Below are positions 55,803 through 64,000 of a stretch of 64,000 nt of DNA, piece after piece (position 1 is the stretch's first letter; each line of letters starts with the position of its first letter). The DNA is from Zancudomyces culisetae (Eukaryota; Kickxellomycota; Harpellomycetes; Harpellales; Legeriomycetaceae), in assembly GCA_001969505.1 (NCBI GenBank), contig LSSK01000110.1:1-64000 (forward strand). Reading direction: 5' to 3'. Below the pieces are notes generated by a model. That model saw only the letters and a program-made list of their open reading frames with translations. It searched no databases and was not told where the DNA came from. The translations under genes and the position numbers were made by a program.

Positions 55803-56072
55803 TCAGTTACTACCGCAAATGCAGTCAGAGTAACATGCACATCCTACACCTGTGCCACGACACTCACAAAAATCACTATGAACCACCTTGCTGTACTTGG
55901 AATGTGCGCGCGGGCTGCACCCACCTTTTCCATACATTTCATTAAAGTGTTTTTGAGTTTCATTACACCAGTCTCTGCTAATGTCTGATCGGTTTTCTAC
56001 GTTTTCTGTACCAGGTCTCTCTCTGGTTTCTATGCAACCGCACTCGAACCCTTTCAGTTTTTGAGAATCCAT
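55803..56072 (-). CDS. Possible Cys-rich small protein, metallothionein-like C-terminus
   Basis: 89 codons from the ATG at 56072. Ten cysteines; the last part reads SDFCECRGTGVGCACYSDCI CGSN, with CxC, CxC and CxxxCxC spacing like metal-binding clusters in metallothioneins. No signal peptide, so a cytosolic metal-binding role would fit better than a secreted effector. The local base composition is richer in G and C than the flanks, which supports coding. The last codons contain GGTAGT, a possible weak donor, so the true 3' end may differ. The competing plus-strand frame is less convincing but cannot be excluded. I do not recognise a specific family. Confidence 0.35.
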   Translation of the reverse strand: MDSQKLKGFECGCIETRERPGTENVENRSDISRDWCNETQKHFNEMYGKGGCSPRAHSKYSKVVHSDFCECRGTGVGCACYSDCICGSN

Positions 56073-58382
56073 TGTCTAGTTGGCTTTGAGAAGTTTAAAG
56101 AGAAGTCTTTTAAATCTAGGGGAGTAATATAAGGTTACTGATCAAATTTATGATTGCCACTACAATAAAAACAATATGTACTTTTGTACTCGTGTAAATA
56201 AGCTGTGTTAAAAGTGGTTTTTCTTATTTCTAACTTTGACAGAAAGTGCGGAACATTGCCGCATATATATACTTTTTTTTTTCGTCGCGCAGTCCATTAA
56301 TGTTCTTGCAATTGTTCTTGTCAATGTAGTTTATTCCGTCTTTTCTAGTAATGCAAAACTACATATCGATTTAAAAATAATGTTCAATTAAAAAAAAACA
56401 GTTTGTTTACATAGCCAATGGCCACGTACAATCTACCCAGGGAATTATGCAACGGCTTTGTTAGAATCCAATATAACTTGGCGGGTGCAAACACTCACAA
56501 TTTCTTGGTTAGTTTTAATCAATATAATTATGGTTTGTTCCTTTTCTGGAACTCAGTCATAAGCCTGAGAATAGGCTTGCAGTTTTTAAATACCTACCCG
56601 GGATTTGATGAAAATTGTAGGTGGTGTGTTTTATTTGTCATTTATCATCGATTATGATTTGCGCACCTAGCATGACAATGCAATTTCAGCGTCCTGGTAG
56701 CCAAAACAAATAGAGCACTGATATTCGGAACTCTCCGCTCCTCTGTCCCACTTGTTCTGGAAATTGGCAAAACAAAAAAAAAAAACGTAACCACTCCACA
56801 AATCATATTACATACTTTCACAAACAGTAACACCATTTAGCATTATCGATGGACAATGCGTAAATTTCACAAATTCATTTTCTGGCTGATTTTGCAGAAA
56901 TTATGTAATGATCTTCAGAACTCATGGGAGCCGAAATCCAGGTCACAAAACAGATGTATTAAATGTTTTTTATGTTTTCCATCATTACTTCATAGTGCCT
57001 TCACCTCCCCCCCTTCCCGGTTTTAAAAATCAAACAAAATTTGGCATGAATCTGCCAGATCGATAAGAAATATCAACAACCTTGTGCTTCTTTCCTCCAC
57101 CTTATCGAACATAAACTGACACGGGAAAAAAACCTCAAAAAAAGGGGTGGGCTAATGGTGAACTTGATTATTAAGTTTATCAAAGCGCATAAACAATCTA
57201 TATCTATATGTGTGTATGAGGACACACAGTCCCATCAATCTCTATGCTCTCTTTGTGGGTGGCACTTGCAACGCCATCGATTTTGATCTACGTACTGACA
57301 CCTGCTGTTAATAATTAGGTGATGGAAGGCAGAAAGAATAAACGGCGTTTTATTAAATCAATTTCACAATTGTCGCGTGACCACTTATCGTAAACACCCT
57401 CATGATGTACCCGTGACATTATTGAGTTTGACATAAATTTGGATTGTAATGCGTCTCAGTTTTTCACTCAAGTGAAAGGCTTTATTCCTTGTTGTTTTGA
57501 AATGCGGGAATTGATAAAGCCAGCATGGTTTATGTGTTATGATGTTATCCAATTATATAGGTCACTTATTGATTCTGATTTCTTCGAGAATCTAATACTA
57601 CTTTGATTCAGATCTGAAATCGATATGGTTGTTGTTGTGTTGACTGCGAATCATCACAAACTTGAGACATATTAAATCAAACACGTGGAGCGAGGTTGGA
57701 TATGGTGATAGAAAAATAATCTGATGTTGTTTTTACTATTATTTATCTTTTTTTTGCTAAGCAGAAACTGTTTAAAACAGGTTTCTTGACTGTTTTTAGC
57801 AACCATGTTAGCCGGCCGTAATCCTGGAACCCTTTAACCTTATCGAGCCTTCATATCCATCCCACCTCCCAAGTGCCAGCCTATTCGAGGCAGGGTGCTG
57901 GAGTTTGAAATGTACTGACAGTTCTTTTCCGCTTTTGCAATATTACCAGTTCAAGCATATTCCTATGGTTTCTACTAGTAAATGAAAATCCCAATTCAAA
58001 TCACCATTAAACCAATATCACCGTCTTCTAAGCATATATTACACAAGAAGTAAAAAGCACCTGATTAAACTAAACGTGACACCGAAAATGATGCACTCAA
58101 ATATAAAGTATTTATGCTTCATTGACATGCTCAGTTGTATACACAACCAAATATGAGCTTATCGCAATTTTATAGCTTATTTAGTATTCCGCATAAATTT
58201 GTTTGCATTATTTACCCAGTAAACCCACTTACAAACATAGTGCCTTCCAGTTTCAACTTTTAATAAAAATTTATGACTAAGTCAGAGCGGCGGGATGGTG
58301 ATGATGCAAGACAAAATGTAAAAGCATAATATATTTGAAAATAGAAAAAAAAGAAAAACAGTAAAGCCAAATCATTTGACAG
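56073..58382. other. Gene-poor 2.3-kb stretch
   Basis: No supported gene. A GC-richer island near 57815-57920 does not translate into a known domain in any frame; it may be a decayed mobile-element fragment. The rest is AT-rich. Confidence 0.45.
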
Positions 58383-59993
58383 TTAGTATGGGTTTTCAAG
58401 AAGGGTCTGGGCAAGCTCAATCAAAGTTCGGGTGGGTCTTCCTGTCATTCCTCTAACCTGATGACCGCTATTGCTATCAGTGTCCATGGTTCCAGCTATG
58501 TCAATATGAGCCCATCTTGGGATTCTCTCGGATACAGCCTCGCCCTTGGTCTCGGTATAATCTTCTGGCTTTTGTACTGGGCCAACAAATTCCTTTAAAA
58601 ACATCGCGGCGCTTGCGGATCCGGCTCCTTTACCGGAGGAAATATTCTGTAGGTCGGCCACCTTACTTTCCATAGCTTTTGCATAGATGGAATGCATTGG
58701 CATTCTCCAAAATTCGTCACCAGTCTTGACACCTGAAGATTTCAAACGCTTCCACAAATCTGACGATTGGGTAAAGACACCCGAGTATGCGTCACCCAGA
58801 GCAACAACAATTGCACCAGTAAGAGTGGCCACATCGACAACGGTAGTGGGCTTGTGGTACTCGACCACGTATGTTAGGGCGTCTGCGAGCACCATGCGGC
58901 CCTCTGCGTCTGTATTCAAAACTTCAACTGTTTTTCCATTCATTGCAACTACAACATCGCCTGGCTTTGTGGCCTTTCCGCTTGGCAAATTCTCTGTTAG
59001 TGGTACACAACAAACAGCGTTGATAGGGAGTTTCAAGGCGGCTATTCCACGCATTGCAGCAACAACTGCTGCTGCTCCACCCATATCACCCTTCATTAGA
59101 TCCATACCTTTTGAAGGCTTAATACTGATACCACCACTATCAAATGTTATACCTTTGCCTACATAAGCAATCGGCTGTTCTCCCTCTTTTCCTCCTTTGT
59201 ATATGATTTCAACAAATTTGGGAGGTTGATCTGAGCCTACAGCAACACTCAAAAAGGCACCCATTTTGTGCTGTTCTATCCATTCTTTGTCATACACATT
59301 GACAGTGACATTTTCAAGATTTGAAAGCTCTTTGATACATTCTTCTCCAAAGATCGTTGGTGTCATGAGATTTGCGGGTGTATTTGCCAGAGTTCGTGCC
59401 CAGTTTTGTGACTGTGCATAAATCATGCCCCTTTTCCAGGCATCGAGAGCACCATTATCCACACCTATTGGTTCAATCTTTGTGTTTCGTGGCTCTTTGG
59501 TTGATTTCATAGCATCATATTTGTATGTAGCCAAGTATACTCCTTCGGCAGCAGATTGTGGGCTTGAAGATGCTTCAATCTCAATGTTGCTTATTTTGTA
59601 TTCCTCTAGCGCGCGGACACCCGCCCCGAAAGCAATCCGTGCATTTTCAAGAGCTGTAATTGAGTCGGTTTCCTTATCTCCCAATCCTACGACCGCTATC
59701 TGTCTAGCGATTTTTCCATCTTGGCCACGCTCATAAAACAAGTGACAGTCACCTGGGTTACATTTCATCTTGCGTGCTTTTATTTCCTCAAGGATTCTTG
59801 AGCTGGTGGTATCTGATACGATGGAATCGCCATTTGGGTGTGCGAACTTACAATTGTTGTATAAACCAACTACAACACCTTTGGTGGAAGCGCTCTCTGT
59901 TGCTGAACTCATTTTCCTGATTCCTGCTGCTAAAGATTTATTAGTATAGGCAAGATTTCTTTTTGCAAAAAGATTTAAAGCAGTTGAGAACAT
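58383..59993 (-). CDS. Leucyl (cytosol-type) aminopeptidase, family M17
   Basis: 536 residues, single exon. Di-metal exopeptidase releasing N-terminal residues; also cleaves Cys-Gly from glutathione breakdown. The catalytic half shows YVGKGITFDSGGISIKPSKG (Lys280, Asp285), MDLMKGDMGGAAAVVAAM (Asp303) and VEVLNTDAEGRMVLADAL (Asp362, Glu364, Arg366), followed by VATLTGAIVVALGDAYSGVF. The N-terminal ~180 residues form the usual macro-like domain. The first 27 residues (MFSTALNLFAKRNLAYTNKS) are Arg/Lys/Ser-rich with no acids, like a mitochondrial presequence; a second Met at residue 28 (MSSATES) would give a cytosolic form. The length matches LAP3 (about 519) plus a presequence. Confidence 0.95.
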   Translation of the reverse strand: MFSTALNLFAKRNLAYTNKSLAAGIRKMSSATESASTKGVVVGLYNNCKFAHPNGDSIVSDTTSSRILEEIKARKMKCNPGDCHLFYERGQDGKIARQIAVVGLGDKETDSITALENARIAFGAGVRALEEYKISNIEIEASSSPQSAAEGVYLATYKYDAMKSTKEPRNTKIEPIGVDNGALDAWKRGMIYAQSQNWARTLANTPANLMTPTIFGEECIKELSNLENVTVNVYDKEWIEQHKMGAFLSVAVGSDQPPKFVEIIYKGGKEGEQPIAYVGKGITFDSGGISIKPSKGMDLMKGDMGGAAAVVAAMRGIAALKLPINAVCCVPLTENLPSGKATKPGDVVVAMNGKTVEVLNTDAEGRMVLADALTYVVEYHKPTTVVDVATLTGAIVVALGDAYSGVFTQSSDLWKRLKSSGVKTGDEFWRMPMHSIYAKAMESKVADLQNISSGKGAGSASAAMFLKEFVGPVQKPEDYTETKGEAVSERIPRWAHIDIAGTMDTDSNSGHQVRGMTGRPTRTLIELAQTLLENPY

Positions 59994-62056
59994 TGCTTGT
60001 TTGTTTTAAATAGTAGATGGGAATGAGTGGTTGAATCTGGAAGAAATGTGGATAAACCCTTTTTTCCCTTTTTTCCCTTTGTTTTCTTTTGTTTTTTTGT
60101 TGTTTTTTGTTTTTTTTGCCTTTTTTCTGCCTTTTTTCTGCCTTTTTTGACCCTTTTTTGGCCTTTTTGCCTATTTGCCCTTTTGCGCGAAAATCTCAAC
60201 CACGTCCTATAAATGTTGTTATAGCAAAATGGTAAATCTGGCAAATTTGATATTCCAAACTGGATCCTCTCGTTTCAAGCCTATTGGATACCAACCACCT
60301 CCTAACTTATAATATATGGAAAAAAAAATTTATGTCGAAAATCCCTCCCATTACTTGCAAAAATTTATTGGAAATGGTGTAAGGACATATTACCTCATCA
60401 CCAATTAGTGTAGCATTACATCACTGTATAGTTGTGTGTACATTTCTTGTTGAAAGGTGGTAAAAAAAAAAGGGTGGGTTGCACCTGATGATAAGAGAAA
60501 AAGCAAAGAAAATACAAAGTCAAATCCCATAGGTCTATCAACGCCAACTTTGACATGTGGACTTCTGAATAACACCAAGTCCATGTGATATATTTTGTCA
60601 AGTGCGTGGTATTGTCGAGTTACACACATAGATTATCTATAAGGTGACCATTCTAGCGCTATAACGTTGGGTGAGTGTAAAAATACGCAGAGAATAGATA
60701 AATTAAATAGAAAATTGCATCTTTTGGCATACTAAATGCATTATTTCTCCGTGCTTGGTGATAATACATTTGAGTTTATTTCTGTTTTGAGTCCCATTTT
60801 TGTGACTCCAGCACACTCATACTTACCAAATGCAAATGCAAATAGTAATAATAATCTATCCTCACACTTGAATAGGTACGTTTTGACGAATGTGCACAGG
60901 CTGAAACAGTGGTGTTCAGCTGAAGTACTTTCCAAACAATTAGATGGCACTAGATTCGATAGAGAAGTACATGTATGCCGTATGCCGTATTCCATATTTT
61001 TTTTTGAGTATGTTCTTGGACTGTGCATATAATATGTAGAAAATAGTAGTCACTATAATTGTAAAAGTGGAAAGTGTCGTTTTTGTGATAAAGTAACGGT
61101 GTTCACACCAACAATGTGTTTTTTAATGTACTCTCGTATATACTTCCCAATACCCTTCCTTTCCCGCTTTAGCGAAGAAAAAGGTTTTGTATTATGATCC
61201 AATTAACAAAGCCATTCCGCATTTTATTTTAAATCAAAAAGTTCGGAGAAAATCTCAATCACATCATTGTCATGAATTCTGTATATATTTATTTTTTTTT
61301 GGAAACATATCTGCAATTTAGAATGCCTGTATACGCATGTGTCTCCCTCGTAAATAACCACCCCCCTTCTTCATTTGGGCGTACGTTAAAAACAGTTCAA
61401 AAAAATAGGCATTTTGCACGTCGCTTTATCACACTTTTAGAGCTTGTAATATTAGCCTGAGCATGCGTTTCAGTATTCAATGTTTAAAAGCAACACGATT
61501 TTTCGAGGCCAGATAGTGGATTGTGGAAAATAGGTATAAAAAGAAAATGCAATTGGTGGTTGTTGGGGTAGTCATGTCTGTTTACTCCCTTGGTTACATA
61601 TTCGACCAATGTCATCATTTAGTAGATTTTACTTACAAAACTCGCTATAGGAATGGGATTGTTGTAGCACTAGGGTGTAATCAGTACTTTTGTATAGCTG
61701 GGCATTCGGTAATAGCATCATCACGAGTGCTGTCGCTAATACGTTTTTCTCAGCATAGTTTTTCCGAAAATACCGCAAATAACCCAAGCCTTTTACTTGT
61801 TAGTTTTTATTAGACGCATTAACCTGCATAGATAGTTAGGTTCAAAGCCTTACAGTTTATCGAAATAAAACGGATACGCATAAAAAACATAGCACACAGT
61901 CATGTGTAAACAAGAGTCCCGCTGGCTAATAAACAAATATTATACAAAATCTCACATCCAAGGTCTACTCAATTTTTCATAGAAATGCTGATGTGGTTAT
62001 TTCTGCATCGTATACAACATGGGTATATTTATTGCCATTCAGTAATGATTTCTTGA
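59994..62056. other. Intergenic, low-complexity upstream region
   Basis: About 2 kb. The first 200 nt upstream of the aminopeptidase are a pyrimidine tract (60055-60180). A 96-codon frame at 61523-61813 (+) with a hydrophobic start is open but shows no domain. No gene can be supported. Confidence 0.45.
60055..60180. repeat. Polypyrimidine tract with CCTTTTTT / TGCCTTTTTTC units
   Basis: About 125 nt almost entirely of C and T on the plus strand, in runs of T broken by CC, GCC or CTG, immediately upstream of the aminopeptidase start. Read on the minus strand it is a purine tract in the 5' region of that gene. Confidence 0.8.
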
Positions 62057-62299
62057 CAGGTCAAATATTACATACAATTTAAACCACTGACAAATAGTAA
62101 AGTCGATAGGCTACCAGTTACAAAATACGGGGTTTACCAAGGGCCTAAAGCTGTGTCCCCGATTCTGGTCAATGTTTTCATCAATTACAACGTTGTCAGC
62201 AATCTGTCTTTCGGTTTATTAATGATACCTGATTATCTAATGTCAAAAAAAAAGTACAGGCATGCAAGCTCGCTAACGTATCAGCACACCGATTTGTAA
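62057..62299 (+). pseudogene. Decayed reverse transcriptase fragment (LINE-like)
   Basis: An open frame without ATG reads RLPVTKYGVYQG and then SPILVNVFINYNVVSN. This resembles the RT core pattern GVRQG..LSP.LFN.FIND seen in non-LTR retrotransposons, with the first catalytic block region partly preserved. Key residues are altered: Arg to Tyr in GVRQG and Asp to Tyr in FIND. No YADD box and no element ends are visible. It is a short, old remnant. Identification is by pattern only. Confidence 0.5.
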
Positions 62300-62900
62300 G
62301 TGCATCGTACTAGCAAATATACACACCATGATGTTTAGCTCTTTGTACAAGCTTTCTGTATAGTTAGACAAGCTATAGGTACATGCAAGACTTAATTAGC
62401 TAATGGTTCCGCAGCGATTAGGAATACACGCAAATAAACTTCACTTCTCAGAAAGAGCAGTATTTTTTTCCCTTATGCATTTCATCCTCCGCTTTTTGTT
62501 TTCCTGATGCCGAGATATATAAACAAAAATCGTAGTTGCGTTTTTTTTTACTGGCTTTTACAAAAAAAAAATAAAAAGGCGAAATTATGCATTTCATATT
62601 ACAGCTTAGACTAACTTTTGTGGTCTAGATTTCTTTTATTGCACACAAATGAAAGTGTCTATATTAATAGCCCATATCCAATAGGCAAATGATAAAACCA
62701 GAACATATGTAAATAGTTACAAATTGGGATTCGGACCAATTTAAATTAGCAATCCTTCAATGTGTATTTGAAAATGAGTAAAGGGAAATAGCATGAAAGG
62801 GAATAATGAAGGAAAAATCCTAAAATAAGGTTGGCCATTTTAATTTGTTTATTTCTATAGACATGTTTGTGTATTCCTCTTTATTTTTTTATTTTTGCAG

Positions 62901-63535
62901 TTCTCGTTTTAAATAAGGCAAAGACATTTTTAATAAACAATAGTTCTAAAAGACATTTATATCTTGCCAAACAACTTATAAATATATTTACAAGGTCTTT
63001 GGGTATATTTTTATTGTATTATTGTATTTTTTTTCTACTTTTCCGTATTTGGGACAATAAGGGAAGCAGTTATCAAATATATAAAAGCGAATCTTCCAAG
63101 GACACAGCCTCCACAAAAGAATAAATAGGAAAAAAATATTTTAATCTACAACGATATTAATAATTTGCAGCAAACGATAGTATAGTGGTTAAAAAAATGG
63201 CTACAGCTTCACAAGGAATTAAGGAAGGTCACCTAAAAAATTCTATAGACTCGCAAAATTGGGGATCCAGCAATTCAACAGTTGAAAAAGAGTCAATCAA
63301 TGATGATATAACTACAACACTGGAGTTCCAGGACAGAATGAAATTGAACAACCAAGTGTTCGTTCCCTCAAAAGAGAAGACACACATGATGAATTTTGCA
63401 AAAATAGAAACAGCGACCAACAAGATGTCCAGTATGTCGTATCAGACACAGAGAACAGCTTTCAAGGATCAGGGGAGCTCTGCGACGTCTAGAAAAGCGC
63501 GTGAAGAAAATGAAGTTGATTCAGATGATGATTGA
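62901..63535 (+). CDS. Unrecognised protein, at least two exons (5' end not found)
   Basis: Exons 62901-63002 and 63171-63535 joined by a 168-nt intron (GTATAT donor, TTTGCAG acceptor) keep one frame: LVLNKAKTFLINNSSKRHLY, LAKQLINIFTRSLANDSIVV, KKMATASQGIKEGHLKNSID, then a hydrophilic region ending ENEVDSDDD. A TTTTTGCAG precedes 62901, so at least one more exon lies upstream; one option is a mini-exon ATGA at about 62773. The helical first half followed by an acidic tail recalls ESCRT-III (CHMP) proteins in layout, but I cannot match it with confidence. If the splice is wrong, the second exon alone could start at ATG 63197 (MATASQG). No transmembrane segment once the intron is removed. Confidence 0.45.
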
Positions 63536-63714
63536 GGATGGGGGGAGGCGTATATTCTATAGCTAAAGGAGCACCCTTGATATGTATATGATCTATTTTC
63601 ATTCCTTCTTTTCATTTTACCTTTTGAAGCAATGTATGTGTTTTATTTTATTTTATTTTCAGGCTTTATTAGCAGGTCGGATTTGTTTATTGAATACTGT
63701 ATTCTTAGATAAAA
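63536..63714. other. Short 3' region
   Basis: T-rich stretch following the two-exon gene, including a G run and TTTTATTTTATTTTA-like repeats. Probable terminator region of the two flanking convergent genes. Confidence 0.4.
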
Positions 63715-63910
63715 CGTACACACATCTTTATGTCAAACTCTATTCTCGAAAATTTTTTCCATTCTTTGACAGCCGTCGCAGATGCAAGTGAATATATGTC
63801 ACAGCTTTGTTTTGTGATGGCATTCCATTCCATTTGTACGGTACAGTGGAACTGGATTCGACCTTTCGGGGAGAAGTAAGGGAGATGAATTTCTTCGGGC
63901 GTAATTTTAG
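63705..63910 (-). CDS. Possible terminal exon of a gene continuing beyond the right edge
   Basis: An open minus-strand frame reads KITPEEIHLPYFSPKGRIQF then HCTVQMEWNAITKQSCDIYS and ends IEFDIKMCVRFI. Just upstream is a good acceptor (pyrimidine tract then TATAG, about 63911-63930). The composition is protein-like, but no ATG precedes it and I do not recognise the family. The rest of the gene would be past base 64000. Confidence 0.3.
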
Positions 63911-64000
63911 CTATACACAAGAAAAATAATGCTCGGAACAGACAGGAGGGGGAAAAGAGAGGGGTACGGAAAATTTTATCTTTGTTATATGCTAGTTAAA

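Noticed and set aside
55572-55988. 138-codon plus-strand frame
   Set aside because: No domain or signal peptide; it overlaps the Cys-rich minus-strand frame. Not fully excluded, so kept out of the feature list.
61523-61813. 96-codon frame with a hydrophobic start
   Set aside because: No domain and no splice partners; it lies in a region with a decayed retroelement.
62867-63124. 85-codon frame that looks like a membrane protein
   Set aside because: The hydrophobic part lies in sequence best explained as intron (GTATAT..TTTGCAG); only the first part is coding in the preferred model.
1-64000. tRNA, rRNA, snRNA genes and CRISPR arrays
   Set aside because: I scanned for tRNA A and B boxes, U6-like motifs and spaced repeats and saw none. 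A covariance-model search could still find small RNAs I missed.
1-64000. Alternative genetic code
   Set aside because: All three standard stop codons end well-conserved proteins at expected positions, and none occurs inside conserved domains.
1-64000. Biosynthetic or defence gene cluster
   Set aside because: The genes are scattered housekeeping functions on both strands with no pathway in common.

Overview
The window is eukaryotic nuclear DNA, almost certainly from a fungus. It is AT-rich. Its genes carry short GT..AG introns, mostly 77-185 nt, with GTAAGT-like donors and TAG acceptors. It holds a Zn(II)2Cys6 regulator, and its core genes (NDC80, BDP1, NOP9, ALG7, PIG-F, NEM1, PSR-type phosphatase, class II DAHP synthase) fit a fungal repertoire. 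TAA, TAG and TGA all terminate genes, so the standard code applies. The gene structure and base composition suggest an early-diverging lineage such as Kickxellomycotina/Harpellales. That placement is inference; no marker here decides it. Many genes are split into exons with small or missing start exons, so the exon models below were built by hand from conserved protein motifs, splice signals and phase.

Layout. 1-587 (-): start of a class II DAHP synthase (shikimate pathway). 1943-3025 (-): acidic Ser/Asp-rich protein of unknown function. 4371-4667 (+): doubtful Thr-rich ORF. 5358-6557 (-): Zn2Cys6 regulator. 7515-8924 (-): PSR-type CTD-like phosphatase. 12267-14067 (-): cytosolic asparaginyl-tRNA synthetase. 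15083-16785 (-): OGG1 DNA glycosylase in four exons, divergent from 17563-19657 (+), the PRL1/PLRG1 splicing WD40 protein in seven exons. 19760-20728 (-): NIT1-type amidase. 21272-22363 and 23759-24844 (+): tandem monoacylglycerol-lipase-like paralogues. 24981-27444 (-): TFIIIB subunit BDP1. 27727-29292 (-): PWI/RS protein (SRRM1-like). 30277-32041 (+): ALG7, overlapping tail to tail with 32038-33792 (-), the PP2A B55 subunit. 36978-38222 (-): PIG-F/GPI11 in five exons. 39142-41520 (+): NOP9. 41704-45297 (+): NEM1 phosphatase, whose 5' part appears twice around a 95-nt run of N. 45301-47355 (-): NDC80. 50114-52375 (+): class I cyclic-nucleotide phosphodiesterase. 52896-54051 (-): stomatin-like SPFH protein. 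55803-56072 (-): possible Cys-rich small protein. 58383-59993 (-): M17 leucyl aminopeptidase. About 62057-62299 (+): decayed reverse-transcriptase remnant. 62901-63535 (+): unrecognised two-exon gene. The right end holds a possible partial gene on the minus strand.

The genes are mostly housekeeping and independently regulated. Loose themes are ER lipid and glycan metabolism (ALG7, PIG-F, NEM1, two lipases), RNA processing (PRL1, SRRM1-like, NOP9, BDP1) and cell division or signalling (NDC80, B55, phosphodiesterase, PSR). I found no convincing new multi-gene system. The most notable items are the large hydrophilic insert in ALG7, the gap-flanking NEM1 duplication, the tandem lipases, a strong G-quadruplex motif, the Cys-rich ORF, and a cluster of tightly convergent or overlapping 3' ends. 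Gene-poor stretches of 3-4 kb are mostly AT-rich simple sequence.
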